Source: Aquabacterium sp. (GTDB lineage: Bacteria; Pseudomonadota; Gammaproteobacteria; Burkholderiales; Burkholderiaceae_C). Taken from it: a stretch of DNA of 64,000 bases. The translations under genes and the position numbers were made by a program. The stretch lies in NCBI RefSeq assembly GCF_016195855.1, contig NZ_JACPYU010000016.1, forward strand, positions 434,001 to 498,000. The letters are read 5' to 3'. This document shows, piece after piece, positions 47,277 through 56,363 of this stretch. Positions within the stretch are counted from its first letter, which is position 1; each line of letters opens with the position of its first letter. The notes under the pieces were generated by a model. That model did not search any database. It was given only the letters and a program-made list of their open reading frames with translations, and was not told where the DNA came from.

Positions 47277-49741
47277 GCTCCATCCTCGGTCACCCCGTGA
47301 TCGCGCATCGCATCCAGGTCGATCACGGCGTCGGCCATGGCGGTCAACTCCGGCGTTTGAGACACAAAGAACTCCCGCTGGTAGCCGCCCACGCGCAGCA
47401 CCTCGCGCTTCATGGCCATGAACATGCGTTTGCGCTCCGGGTCCAGCGCCCCATCGGCTTCGTCCGAAAACAAGGCGTCGTAGCGCCGACCGGCATGCTG
47501 TGCCAGGTACAGCGCCACCGCCCGCGTCAGGCACTCGTTGACCCACACGCGCTCCCCTCCGCTCATCAGGCCCAGGCTCTTGCTGTCCCCCGACTCGCCG
47601 TCATGCACGACGATGTCAAAGCCCTCGCGTTGCTCGCCCTTGCCTGTCTCCACCAGCGTGAGGATGGACACGGAAAAGCGTGGCCCATAACAGGCCAGCA
47701 GCAAGTCATTGGCCAAGCCAGACAAAGCTGGTCCTGCATCGTCAATGGCCAGGGCGATCAGGCCATCGTTGCTCATGCATCGGGCAAACAGGTTCCAACT
47801 TCCCAAGCTGTCCTCCGCTCGGGCCATGCGAGATTGCACCTGCACACGCCGGTCAGCCAGGGCCCGCGCCTGAGCCATCAATTCAATCCTGGACTGGGCA
47901 TCGCGCTCGGCGGCCAGGTGGGCTTGCTCTGCGGTGGACAAGGCCAGGCGCTCTTGGGCCTCAGCCTGGGCGGCAGCGGCCAGCATCTGATGGTCAAAGG
48001 GCGTTGGCAACCCCTGAAGCACCGCATCCAGGCGATTGAGCGCCTCCCGAAAATGCTGCGCCTGTTGCACCAGCGCCTGCGCGATCCGCTGTCGTGTTGC
48101 CTCGATCTGTAGGCGCTCGGCCTGCTCTTCGGTCGTCTCGTTGCCTTGGGTCCGGCCAAGCTCTGCCATCAATGAGGACAGTTCAAGCTCAAGGGTCTGC
48201 AAAGCGGTGCGGGCTTGGCTGATCTGGCCTGCCCTGGTCGCCAGCAGCGACAAGCGAGACACCCGTGTTCGAGCCATATCGACCAAGCGTTCGACCCGGG
48301 CCAGCGCTTGCGGCGCCTGGGCCAGCTCTTCGTACCGATGGCGGATCAGGGAGAGTTCCTGTTCTGCCAGGGACTTGTCCTGCGCCAGGCGACTGATCTG
48401 GCCTTGTGCGCTGGGCATCAGAGACTGGGCTTCATGCGCATCCCCCAGCAGCTTGCATTGCCCTTGCAGATCAGTGCCCGCACAAGGCACCTCACCGACC
48501 AGGCCAAAGCGGTGCGCCAACTCCTGGGCCTTCAAAGCCGCCCTGCCTGCCTCCAGTTCGATGCTGGCTAGCTTCTGCACTAGCAGTCGTTCCGTGGCCT
48601 GTGCATCCCTCATCGCCTGCACCTGCTGTCGGCACACAACGATCTCCTGTTGCCTGGCACTCAGCACCAGTTCAGCCAGAGGCAGGCGATGTGCCGCACG
48701 CTGGACCGTGTCAGCTTCTTCCAGCACGTTCAGGCACTGGCGACGTGATTGCATGAGCGCGCTTTGCCGAGACTGCGCTTGCGTGCGCCTACTGTTGATG
48801 CGTTGCGCCAAGCGCTCCAAGCCTTGCAAGGCATCCTGCTCTTGAGCCTTGAGCCCCTCGATGGCTCGCGTGCCGGCAACGATCAACGCCTTGCGCTCCT
48901 CAAGCAACTGCGCACGACGCGCCTCGGTGCTCTGTGACTGATCCCGTTGTGCCTGCAAGCGGGCATGGCCAACCCGATGCCCATCCAATGCCTGCTGCGC
49001 TTGTTCTCGCTCAATCAAGGTCTGCGCAACTCGGTCGGATGCACCTTGCAAGCGATGCAGTCCCGCATCCAGGCGAGCATGCTCCGCATCTAGGCCGGCC
49101 AACTCCTGCCTGATGGACGACAGCCCGGCCTTGATCAGTTTGGCGGTGTCATTGGCCTTTTGCCCCAACGCTCGGATTTCTTCCTGGCCGAGCAAGTCGG
49201 ACAGCAGGCTCTTGATCTCGGCATTGCGGTAGGTGCTGAGTTGGCGCTTGCCCTGCGCTGAGAACGCGGAGGTGAAGAAGGTATCAGCGCTGCCACAAAT
49301 GGATTCCACACAGCGGCTGTAGGTCTCGACCTTGCCATCGGACACCAGACCATCGTCGAGACAGACGGGGCGCCATTGGCCCTCATCACTGAGTGCATGC
49401 AAATAGGCCTCGGTCTTGCGGCGCCCGTTGAGCCGGATCACCACTTGGGATCGATAGCACCTGCCTTCATGTGACCAGGTCAGATCCTTTTCGTTTTCCG
49501 GTAGACAGACATGGTCGTAGTAGGAAAAGCCGCCGGGGCCGCTCAAGGCCGCCCGTGACGGCATCGTCAGATAGGGGTGCATGTTGTCCATCAGCGTGGT
49601 CTTGCCCCGCCCATTGGCCCCTGCAATGGCGACGAGTTCAGCGCCATCGGCCAGGCGCTCGAAGTCCAGGGTCAACACGTCTTGCCCCAGGCCATAACGG
49701 ATGCCCCGAAAGCCTTTGAGGGTGAGTTTCAGTGGTTGCAT
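47255..49741 (-). CDS. SbcC-like SMC-family ATPase
   Basis: 828 residues. Walker A G-A-N-G-R-G-K-T-T at residues 41-49; two long coiled-coil arms (about 190-380 and 420-640) around a C-A-G-T-D hinge resembling the zinc-hook region, where only one clear cysteine pair candidate is seen; ABC signature S-G-G-E-R-V-W at about 727; Walker B/D-loop D-E-A-D-G-A-L-D near 759. This is the architecture of SbcC/Rad50. Its nuclease partner lies 8.7 kb upstream on the same strand, with a cargo block between. Confidence 0.82.
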   Translation of the reverse strand: MQPLKLTLKGFRGIRYGLGQDVLTLDFERLADGAELVAIAGANGRGKTTLMDNMHPYLTMPSRAALSGPGGFSYYDHVCLPENEKDLTWSHEGRCYRSQVVIRLNGRRKTEAYLHALSDEGQWRPVCLDDGLVSDGKVETYSRCVESICGSADTFFTSAFSAQGKRQLSTYRNAEIKSLLSDLLGQEEIRALGQKANDTAKLIKAGLSSIRQELAGLDAEHARLDAGLHRLQGASDRVAQTLIEREQAQQALDGHRVGHARLQAQRDQSQSTEARRAQLLEERKALIVAGTRAIEGLKAQEQDALQGLERLAQRINSRRTQAQSRQSALMQSRRQCLNVLEEADTVQRAAHRLPLAELVLSARQQEIVVCRQQVQAMRDAQATERLLVQKLASIELEAGRAALKAQELAHRFGLVGEVPCAGTDLQGQCKLLGDAHEAQSLMPSAQGQISRLAQDKSLAEQELSLIRHRYEELAQAPQALARVERLVDMARTRVSRLSLLATRAGQISQARTALQTLELELSSLMAELGRTQGNETTEEQAERLQIEATRQRIAQALVQQAQHFREALNRLDAVLQGLPTPFDHQMLAAAAQAEAQERLALSTAEQAHLAAERDAQSRIELMAQARALADRRVQVQSRMARAEDSLGSWNLFARCMSNDGLIALAIDDAGPALSGLANDLLLACYGPRFSVSILTLVETGKGEQREGFDIVVHDGESGDSKSLGLMSGGERVWVNECLTRAVALYLAQHAGRRYDALFSDEADGALDPERKRMFMAMKREVLRVGGYQREFFVSQTPELTAMADAVIDLDAMRDHGVTEDGAKKWASA

Positions 49742-49776
49742 GGTTGGCTCCAGCGGTTTGCTGAAACCAGTTTCCG

Positions 49777-49796
49777 ACGTGATGTCACGTTGTCAA
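49777..49796 (-). promoter_or_regulatory. Promoter-like -35 with operator palindrome upstream of the SbcC-like gene
   Basis: On the minus strand TTGACA (49791-49796) is followed directly by a perfect 14-base palindrome ACGTGA-CA-TCACGT (49777-49790), ending 35 bases from the start codon. The -10 region is poor. This arrangement suggests repression between -35 and -10. Confidence 0.42.
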
Positions 49797-50042
49797 CGTC
49801 TGCCTGTCAGTACGGTGAATGCCAGCACTGCAGCGGTTGCTGCCTCTCAATAGGGCGACCGTGCATGACCGCTCTCGATGCCATTGAGGTCATTGAGCAA
49901 CAGCGCTCAGTGCTGCAGCAATGACTTCAATACAGGTGACAGCGGCCTGCATGGTTGCCATCCCTCTGACCCTCATTCACGGCTAAGTATGGTTCCATAT
50001 TCTCTTAGAAACGCAAATGTCGCATTCTTTCGGAGAGACACC

Positions 50043-50378
50043 ATGTACCGTTACACCAGAGTGGGCCTGTTGGCCACAGTCATCATCGCCACTGGCGTTA
50101 CCGCACTCGCGGCCAAGGCCAGTAACGACAACGATGCTAAACACATCCCGCAAGCAGCAGTAACGCTTGGGCAGGCTGTCGCTGCTGCGGAGCAGCATGT
50201 ACATGGCCGAGCCGTTCGCGCCGAATTCGAGCGGGCTCGTCAGGGCTGGGTATACGACATTGAGGTGATCCAAGGATCCAAAGTCTTTGACATCAAGGTC
50301 GATGCAGAGAAGGCAAGCGTCCTCTCTGCAGTAGAGGACCGCGTGGATCGTGACGACGATCACGACAAGCAAGACTGA
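50043..50378 (+). CDS. Secreted PepSY-domain protein
   Basis: 111 residues. A signal peptide (residues 1-25, ending A-L-A-A-K-A) precedes a single PepSY domain: L-G-Q-A-V-A-A-A-E-Q-H-V-x-G-R-A, W-V-Y-D-I-E-V, F-D-I-K-V-D-A. The C terminus is a run of Asp/His/Arg. PepSY proteins are often controlled by a neighbouring two-component system, and one lies 3 kb downstream. GGAGAG precedes the ATG. It is the first gene of the plus-strand cargo block. Confidence 0.85.
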   Translation: MYRYTRVGLLATVIIATGVTALAAKASNDNDAKHIPQAAVTLGQAVAAAEQHVHGRAVRAEFERARQGWVYDIEVIQGSKVFDIKVDAEKASVLSAVEDRVDRDDDHDKQD

Positions 50379-50390
50379 CTAGACCAAGCG

Positions 50391-50410
50391 GGAGCTCGCT
50401 ATCGAGCTCC
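50391..50410 (+). terminator. Hairpin after the PepSY gene
   Basis: Perfect eight-base stem (50391-50398 with 50403-50410) with a CTAT loop, 12 bases after the stop and just before the next start. The T-tract is weak (GGCTTT), so it may be a partial terminator or mRNA-stability element giving higher PepSY expression. Confidence 0.5.
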
Positions 50411-50417
50411 TGGCTTT

Positions 50418-51026
50418 ATGGCACCCCGAATGGAATACTTCAATCACGTGCTGTTCATATGGCTCAACGCTCCGGCACAGCCGGCTGCTTCCGTTCTATT
50501 TGGTGCAGTCTTCTTGGCGGAGTGGCTCATTTGGTCGATTCCTATCTACCTCGGGGCGGGCTGGCTCTTAGGCGGCCGGCAGCTGCGCAAATCCGTATTG
50601 ATTGCAGGCGTGGCGGCGCTGATTAGCCTTGCTATCGCGCAAGCACTTGGGTCATGGTGGCCTCATCCACGTCCATTCATGATTGGACTGGGGCATCAGC
50701 TCGTCGCACATGTACCGGATGCCTCATTCCCAAGTGACCATCTGACATTGTGGTGGGCTGTGACTTTGGGATCCATGACGCAGCGATGTACGCGTACCAC
50801 CGGCTCAGTGATGGCCCTCACAGGGATTGCCATGGCGTGGGCACGTATCTACGTGGGGGTGCACTTTCCATTGGACATGCTCGGGGCGTTTGTCGTCGCG
50901 ATGGCTGGAGCCTGGCTGAGTTGGTACCTGGCACCCTTTTACATGCCTGCCGCCTATAGCTTGGCGCAACGCGTCCACCTGTATCTGTTCGGAGCGCTGA
51001 TTCGGCGTGGTTGGGTTCGCGAATAA
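50418..51026 (+). CDS. PAP2-family phosphatase (undecaprenyl-diphosphatase-like)
   Basis: 202 residues with five or six membrane helices. The PAP2 motifs are present: W-P-H-P-R-P-F, S-F-P-S-D-H, and A-R-I-Y-V-G-V-H-F-P-L-D, where the His residues are catalytic. The spacing and S-F-P-S-D-H variant resemble BcrC-type undecaprenyl pyrophosphate phosphatases, which recycle the cell-wall lipid carrier and can confer bacitracin tolerance. An in-frame ATG four codons later is an alternative start. Confidence 0.82.
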   Translation: MAPRMEYFNHVLFIWLNAPAQPAASVLFGAVFLAEWLIWSIPIYLGAGWLLGGRQLRKSVLIAGVAALISLAIAQALGSWWPHPRPFMIGLGHQLVAHVPDASFPSDHLTLWWAVTLGSMTQRCTRTTGSVMALTGIAMAWARIYVGVHFPLDMLGAFVVAMAGAWLSWYLAPFYMPAAYSLAQRVHLYLFGALIRRGWVRE

Positions 51027-51100
51027 GTCTGCGACCTATGCCTGTGCTAAGTCGTCTTCATCAGACTGAAAGCATCGCGAATTTATCTGTGGAGAAATTC

Positions 51101-51883
51101 ATGAGCTGCATACCTGCCCAGCCAACCAAGAGCTGGCTGAACAAAGTGCCGGAGGTCACGCTGGCCTTCTGGATCATCAAGATCATGTCCACTACGGTTG
51201 GCGAAACCGTGGCTGATTTCCTCGCTGTCAATGCGGGGTGGGGGCAAGGCGCTACCCGTTCAGTCATGGGCGCATTTTTGATTGCCGCATTGGTCATGCA
51301 AGTCCGCACGAGGCGATACACCCCGTGGATTTACTGGCTGACGGTCGTGCTGATCAGCGTGGTCGGCACTCAAATCACAGACTTGCTGACGGACGGTTTG
51401 GGCATCAGCCTTTATCTCAGCACGGCTGCATTTTCCGCCCTGTTGGCGGCCCTGTTCTACGTCTGGTATCGAGTGGAACGCACACTGTCCATCCATGACA
51501 TTGTGACAAGGCGTCGGGAGCTGTTTTACTGGGCCACGATCTTGTGCACCTTTGCATTGGGTACCGCTGCAGGTGACTTGGCCACGGAAGCCCTTGGACT
51601 TGGGTTCACGCTTGGCGTGATGGCCTTCGGCTCGTTAATCGGACTCACGTTTGCTATTTGGCGGATGGGTGGCCATGCTGTCTTGACATTCTGGATCGCC
51701 TACATCCTGACGCGTCCATTTGGTGCCGCCTTGGGTGACCTGCTGACCCAGGCCAAGGCATACGGTGGGCTCGGCCTGGGTGCGATGTGGACCAGCGCCT
51801 TGTTCCTATCGGTCATTGTCATTTTGGTTTCCATCGCACAGCGCCACACCAGATCGCCTGAACTTGTACCCACTTCGCGTTAA
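51101..51883 (+). CDS. COG4705-type multi-pass membrane protein (copy 1)
   Basis: 260 residues, about eight membrane helices. Each half contains repeated short motifs: T-T-V-G-E-T-V-A-D-F, V-V-G-T-Q-I-T-D-L, A-L-G-T-A-A-G-D-L and P-F-G-A-A-L-G-D-L. Four G-x-x-x-x-D-like repeats set in helices are typical of the uncharacterised COG4705 family. GGAG lies before the ATG at 51101. It shares the K-V-P-E-V-T-L-x-F-W opening with a second copy 500 bases downstream. Function is unknown; the repeats suggest a transporter or ion-binding role. Confidence 0.75.
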   Translation: MSCIPAQPTKSWLNKVPEVTLAFWIIKIMSTTVGETVADFLAVNAGWGQGATRSVMGAFLIAALVMQVRTRRYTPWIYWLTVVLISVVGTQITDLLTDGLGISLYLSTAAFSALLAALFYVWYRVERTLSIHDIVTRRRELFYWATILCTFALGTAAGDLATEALGLGFTLGVMAFGSLIGLTFAIWRMGGHAVLTFWIAYILTRPFGAALGDLLTQAKAYGGLGLGAMWTSALFLSVIVILVSIAQRHTRSPELVPTSR

Positions 51884-51919
51884 GCCCCTTCCTTACGCGC
51901 CAAACAACGAGAGTCCAAC

Positions 51920-52351
51920 ATGCTGATTCCAAAGACATGCTTCCGCCCTGCAGTCGCTGCATCCTTGACCTTGCTCCTGACGTTCGCCTCAGGGTGTACG
52001 AAGCACACCGACACGCCCACGGCGACAACGAACGCTCAAGCGCCTCAAAGTGGCGTCGCGTCAAAACTTGGTGACTTGTCCACTTTCCAAAGCATCGCCA
52101 CCGATGTTTCTTCGTTGGTGGACAAGGGGGATCTATCCCAGGCAAAAGCGCGCATCAAGGACCTGGAAGTCGCGTGGGATGCGGCAGAAGCCGGCTTGAA
52201 GCCTCGCGCAGCCGAAGACTGGCACAAGCTCGACAAAGCGATCGATCAAGCCCTTGAGGCACTGCGAGCCGATACGCCCAATCAGACTGCTTGTAAGACC
52301 GCCATGACACAGTTGATGCAGACATTTGCCGCGCTGGCAGGCAAGCGCTGA
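51920..52351 (+). CDS. Small lipoprotein, unknown function
   Basis: 143 residues with a signal peptide and lipobox F-A-S-G-C (Cys at about 26). The mature part is helical ([26 protein letters not shown]). It resembles helical periplasmic proteins placed beside histidine kinases. It is located between the two COG4705-type genes, so it is probably part of their system. Confidence 0.72.
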   Translation: MLIPKTCFRPAVAASLTLLLTFASGCTKHTDTPTATTNAQAPQSGVASKLGDLSTFQSIATDVSSLVDKGDLSQAKARIKDLEVAWDAAEAGLKPRAAEDWHKLDKAIDQALEALRADTPNQTACKTAMTQLMQTFAALAGKR

Positions 52352-52368
52352 ATCGAAAGAACCTCACC

Positions 52369-53127
52369 ATGACGTCCACCACCGAACGAACGCTGGCCAA
52401 AGTGCCTGAGGTCACGCTGGGCTTCTGGCTCATCAAGGTTGCCGCTACCACCCTTGGAGAAACCGGTGGCGATGCAGCATCGATGTCCTTGAATCTGGGC
52501 TATCTGCTCAGCACGGGCATCTTTGCTGCGGTGTTCCTGGTCGCCGTCATCGCTCAGATCAAGGCCCGAAAATTCCACCCTGGCCTGTACTGGACCACTA
52601 TCGTTGCGACGACGACCGTTGGCACAACTCTGGCAGATTTCGCCGATCGATCACTCGGGATTGGCTACGCCGGCGGCAGCAGTCTGCTGATGGGCCTGCT
52701 GCTCGCCTCGCTGCTCATCTGGTACCGCACGATGGGTTCTGTGTCGATTGATGCGGTGAACTCGCCCAAGGCCGAGGCGTTCTACTGGATCACGATCATG
52801 TTTTCCCAGACACTGGGCACTGCCCTCGGAGACTGGACCGCCGATACAGCAGGGATGGGCTACACAGGTGCGGCACTGCTGTTCGGTGGCATGCTGACTC
52901 TGATCGCGGCGGCCTATAGTTGGACCAACATCTCCCGAACGACTTTGTTTTGGAGCGCTTTCATCTTGACTCGCCCGCTGGGCGCAGTGGTCGGTGACTT
53001 CCTGGACAAACCACTGAGCAGCGGCGGCCTGGCGTTGAGCCGCTATGGCGCGTCCTTGGCTTTGTTGGGCTTCATGGCTGGTTGCATGTTGGTGTTCAGG
53101 CAGCGCGCAGCATCGGCAGCGCACTGA
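52369..53127 (+). CDS. COG4705-type multi-pass membrane protein (copy 2)
   Basis: 252 residues, paralogous to the gene at 51,101: K-V-P-E-V-T-L-G-F-W-L-I-K opening, then T-T-L-G-E-T-G-G-D, T-V-G-T-T-L-A-D-F, T-L-G-T-A-L-G-D-W and P-L-G-A-V-V-G-D-F. The two proteins probably arose by tandem duplication and may form a heteromer. It starts 18 bases after the lipoprotein stop. Confidence 0.75.
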   Translation: MTSTTERTLAKVPEVTLGFWLIKVAATTLGETGGDAASMSLNLGYLLSTGIFAAVFLVAVIAQIKARKFHPGLYWTTIVATTTVGTTLADFADRSLGIGYAGGSSLLMGLLLASLLIWYRTMGSVSIDAVNSPKAEAFYWITIMFSQTLGTALGDWTADTAGMGYTGAALLFGGMLTLIAAAYSWTNISRTTLFWSAFILTRPLGAVVGDFLDKPLSSGGLALSRYGASLALLGFMAGCMLVFRQRAASAAH

Positions 53128-53167
53128 GTACACTCTGAATCCAGTCGAATGAATGACAGGAGAGCGC

Positions 53168-53833
53168 ATGCGGGTCCTGCTTGTAGAAGATGATCCCATG
53201 ATTGGTGATGCCATCCAAGCAGCCTTGAAGGACGCCTCCTATGCTGCGGACTGGGTCCGCAATGGCTTGACCGCCATGGGGGCGCTGAAGAGTCAGCATT
53301 ACGACCTTGTGTTGCTCGACTTGGGTTTGCCGGGCAAGGATGGTTTGGAGGTGTTGCGCAGCGTACGTGCGGCCAACAACCCCGTACCTGTGCTCGTCAT
53401 CACGGCCCGAGACGGCCTGGATGACCGCCTGCAAGGCTTGGATGGGGGCGCCGATGACTATGTGCTCAAGCCTTTTCAGATGGCCGAGTTGCTGGCCCGC
53501 ATGCGCGCTGTCCTGCGGCGCAAAAGTGGTCAGGCGACGCCAGTATTAGGCAACGGGATCGTTTCGCTCGATCCTGCCACCAGGCAAGCTCAGGTGCGCG
53601 ATGCCAAAGCCATTCAATTGTCCGGTCGGGAGTTCGCCTTGTTGCAGGCGCTTCTGATTCGTCCTGGAGCCATCTTGTCGCGCGGTGAATTGGAAGACCG
53701 CATCTACGGCTGGGGCGAAGAGGTCGAGAGCAATGCTGTGGAATACCTGATTCACGCCATCCGGCGCAAGTTGGGTGCTGACGTCATCAAGAATGTGAGG
53801 GGGGTGGGATGGATGGTTTCCAAACCCGCTTGA
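53168..53833 (+). CDS. OmpR-family response regulator (QseB/PmrA-like)
   Basis: 221 residues. Receiver domain with V-E-D-D (residues 6-9), phospho-acceptor Asp 51 in L-L-D-L-G-L-P-G-K-D-G, and K in L-K-P-F. The winged-helix output has L-S-G-R-E-F-A-L-L-Q-A-L and V-E-Y-L-I-H-A-I-R-R-K-L-G. ATG at 53168 has AGGAG nine bases upstream. Its end overlaps the kinase gene by 25 bases. It probably regulates the PepSY, PAP2 and COG4705 genes around it. Confidence 0.92.
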   Translation: MRVLLVEDDPMIGDAIQAALKDASYAADWVRNGLTAMGALKSQHYDLVLLDLGLPGKDGLEVLRSVRAANNPVPVLVITARDGLDDRLQGLDGGADDYVLKPFQMAELLARMRAVLRRKSGQATPVLGNGIVSLDPATRQAQVRDAKAIQLSGREFALLQALLIRPGAILSRGELEDRIYGWGEEVESNAVEYLIHAIRRKLGADVIKNVRGVGWMVSKPA

Positions 53834-55191
53834 GGGCACATCTGACGCACTCCCTGCAATTCAGGCTGTCTTTCTACCTGGCCGTCACCAGCCTCATTGC
53901 CGCATTGGCTGCCGGCGTGGTGTCATTCAGTGCGGCTTTGGCAGAGGCGCATGAGTTGCAAGACAGCATGCTCAAACAAATCGCCGTTTTGGCAGCCATG
54001 ACCCCGGACCAGCACAAGGGTCGCGTGAGTGCAGATTTGGCGACGCCCGATGCGGATGAGGAGACGCTCGTTTCAGTGCAATGGTTGCCCCGCAGAGGCC
54101 AGCCCACGACGAGTCCAGCTTCAGCATCCAACTTGCCTATCCCCGCGGACATGCGCGATGGTCTTCACACCTTGACCGTGGATGGAGAGGACTATCGCAT
54201 CGTGATTCGGTCCACAACAGACGGCTCTCGCGTGGTCGTTGCTCAGGAAGCCGGCATGCGCGATGAAATCGCCAGAGGCAGTGCCTTGCGGACGATTGCG
54301 CCCATGCTGCTGCTTGCGCCCCTGTTGGTCCTGGTGGTCACCTTCATGGTGAGACGATTGTTGACCCCGGTCACACTGCTTTCGCAGGAGGTCAACGCGC
54401 GCTCCGAACAAGCTTTGCATCCAGTTCAAGCTGAGAACGTGCCTATCGAATTGCGTCCATTCATGGCCGCCGTCAACGGGCTGCTTGCCAGAGTGAAGCA
54501 ATCCATGGACATGCAACGGCGCTTCCTGGCTGATGCAGCGCATGAGCTGCGATCGCCGCTGGCAGCCCTGTCTTTGCAGACAGAGCGTCTGGCACAAGCC
54601 GAGATGTCAATCACAGCCCGAGACCGGTTGATCACCGTACGGGAGGGAATTGAGCGAGGGCGTCACCTGTTAGAACAGCTTCTGTCGCTCGCTCGAGCTC
54701 AGGCGGACGCGCCGAGACGGGCGACAACATCGGTGTCTGTGGGTGGCTTGGTACGCAAAGTGATTGAAGACTTCATCTGTCAGGCGGAGGCCAAAGGCAT
54801 CGATCTGGGGATGACCAACAGCGATGACGCGGAGGTCGATGCCGATGAAATGGCGCTCATGACTGCTGTGAAGAACTTGGTGGACAACGCCATCCGCTAC
54901 AGCCCGCAGGGAAGCCAGGTCGACGTTGGCGTACACCTGATCGACGAGCATGTCAGCATCACTGTCAGCGACCATGGCTCCGGCATTCCTGCGCCAGAGC
55001 GGGAGCGCGTTTTCGAGCCCTTTTATCGGATCTTGGGCACTGAGGAAAGCGGCTCTGGCTTGGGGCTGTCCATCGTCAAGGAAATCACTACTCGCCTCGG
55101 AGCCGAAGTCATCCTGACTTGCACAGAGCCAGAGCATGATCGTGGCTTGACGGTGGCGTTGCGTCTCCCTTGTCGCCCCCCATCGACCTAG
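53809..55191 (+). CDS. Sensor histidine kinase (QseC-like)
   Basis: 460 residues. Two membrane helices (about 20-45 and 162-182) frame a periplasmic sensor of about 115 residues. A HAMP-like linker follows, then the phospho-His in D-A-A-H-E-L-R-S-P-L-A-A-L (His 245), N-box V-D-N-A-I-R-Y-S-P, G1 D-H-G-S-G-I-P, F-box E-P-F-Y-R and G2 G-S-G-L-G-L-S-I-V. It overlaps its response regulator, and the next gene starts five bases after its stop. The signal cannot be read from sequence. Confidence 0.92.
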   Translation: MDGFQTRLRAHLTHSLQFRLSFYLAVTSLIAALAAGVVSFSAALAEAHELQDSMLKQIAVLAAMTPDQHKGRVSADLATPDADEETLVSVQWLPRRGQPTTSPASASNLPIPADMRDGLHTLTVDGEDYRIVIRSTTDGSRVVVAQEAGMRDEIARGSALRTIAPMLLLAPLLVLVVTFMVRRLLTPVTLLSQEVNARSEQALHPVQAENVPIELRPFMAAVNGLLARVKQSMDMQRRFLADAAHELRSPLAALSLQTERLAQAEMSITARDRLITVREGIERGRHLLEQLLSLARAQADAPRRATTSVSVGGLVRKVIEDFICQAEAKGIDLGMTNSDDAEVDADEMALMTAVKNLVDNAIRYSPQGSQVDVGVHLIDEHVSITVSDHGSGIPAPERERVFEPFYRILGTEESGSGLGLSIVKEITTRLGAEVILTCTEPEHDRGLTVALRLPCRPPST

Positions 55192-55195
55192 GCCC

Positions 55196-55870
55196 ATGTC
55201 TTCTTCGATTGATCGGTTCTTCGAGCGGAAGGTCGTTCTGGCTTTCAGCCTCTTGTGCGCGCTGACATGGTTGCTGGTCAAGGTCACCAGTGAAGTCGTT
55301 GAAGGAGATGCCCTGCGCGTAGATCAAGTGATTGTGCAAGCGCTGAGGCACGAGGACAACACACCCATTGGTACAGCGGCTCTCGTCGATGTCGCGCGAG
55401 ACATCACAGCCTTAGGCAGCCCGATCGTCTTGTCATTACTGGTGATCGTGACGACAGTGGGGCTGCGATTGGCGCGACAGCGCCTCATGGCTGGCGCAGT
55501 GCTGGTATCAAGCGTTTCGGGCTTCGGTGCCACCTTGCTGATGAAGACGGCGATCGCCAGAGGGCGGCCTGATGCCGCATACAGACTCATCGAGGTCAGT
55601 GGCATGAGTTTCCCAAGCGGACACGCCATGATGTCCTCTGTCATCTATCTCACGCTGGCCATTTTGATAGCCAAGGCCAGCCGGGATATCCGCATGAAGT
55701 TGTTTGTTTTGGTTGTAGCCTTGACGCTGGCGGGGCTGGTTGGGCTGAGCCGCGTTTACCTTGGCGTGCATTGGTTTTCCGACGTGGTCGGTGGCTGGGT
55801 CGCAGGAGGTGTATGGGCTATGGCTTGCTGGATCACGGTGGACAGACTTAGCCAGAGCGAGCAATCCTGA
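55196..55870 (+). CDS. PAP2-family membrane phosphatase
   Basis: 224 residues with six predicted membrane helices. All three PAP2 motifs are intact: K-T-A-I-A-R-G-R-P-D, S-F-P-S-G-H-A-M, and S-R-V-Y-L-G-V-H-W-F-S-D-V. This form is close to phosphatidylglycerophosphate or undecaprenyl-diphosphate phosphatases. It follows the kinase directly, so is part of the same operon. It is the second PAP2 enzyme of the cargo block. Confidence 0.88.
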   Translation: MSSSIDRFFERKVVLAFSLLCALTWLLVKVTSEVVEGDALRVDQVIVQALRHEDNTPIGTAALVDVARDITALGSPIVLSLLVIVTTVGLRLARQRLMAGAVLVSSVSGFGATLLMKTAIARGRPDAAYRLIEVSGMSFPSGHAMMSSVIYLTLAILIAKASRDIRMKLFVLVVALTLAGLVGLSRVYLGVHWFSDVVGGWVAGGVWAMACWITVDRLSQSEQS

Positions 55871-56363
55871 CGCCCCGCCTGTGTATTCAGATCCTATGGA
55901 TGGCCTGGATGAGGTACACAGCGAGCTCAGTGTCGCTATCGTCATTGTCAGTTGGCTCTGAAAGCCATCCCTGCACGGCATGGAGGATAGCCAAACCTGA
56001 GAGGGCCAGCATCATCAGCGTCATCAGTCTGCTTGACATGTCGGAGCGATGTTCGAAAGACATGCCACAGGCTATCCGGGAATACTTAGCGGTGAGTTAG
56101 GGCGTACCACGCCAAACGAACGAAGTAGCGACAAAATGACTCATGTGCGCAGGGCGCCTGCACGAGCCGCGCATCGCCCCTGAACTTTGATTCAAACGGC
56201 TTGGCAAGAGCTAAGCAGGCAACAGCCTGGCATTGGCGCCTGCAGGCCATTCACAGGTGCCCGTCCCTGGTCAGATGCCTGCGCCACGTTTCTTTACATG
56301 CCGTGAAATCTGGCTGTCATCTGCCTTATCGAGCATGCTGACTTCACTTTGCATGAGGTAGGC
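55871..56363. other. Intergenic region upstream of the phosphodiesterase gene
   Basis: 493 bases without a supported gene. It contains a few short palindromes (for example CCTGCAGG-like sequence near 56,245) but no terminator with a T-tract. A promoter for the next gene is presumably here. Confidence 0.4.

Noticed and set aside
49742-50042. Insertion sequence or transposase at the cargo junction
   Set aside because: No transposase motifs, terminal inverted repeats or target duplications found by eye on either side of the cargo block.
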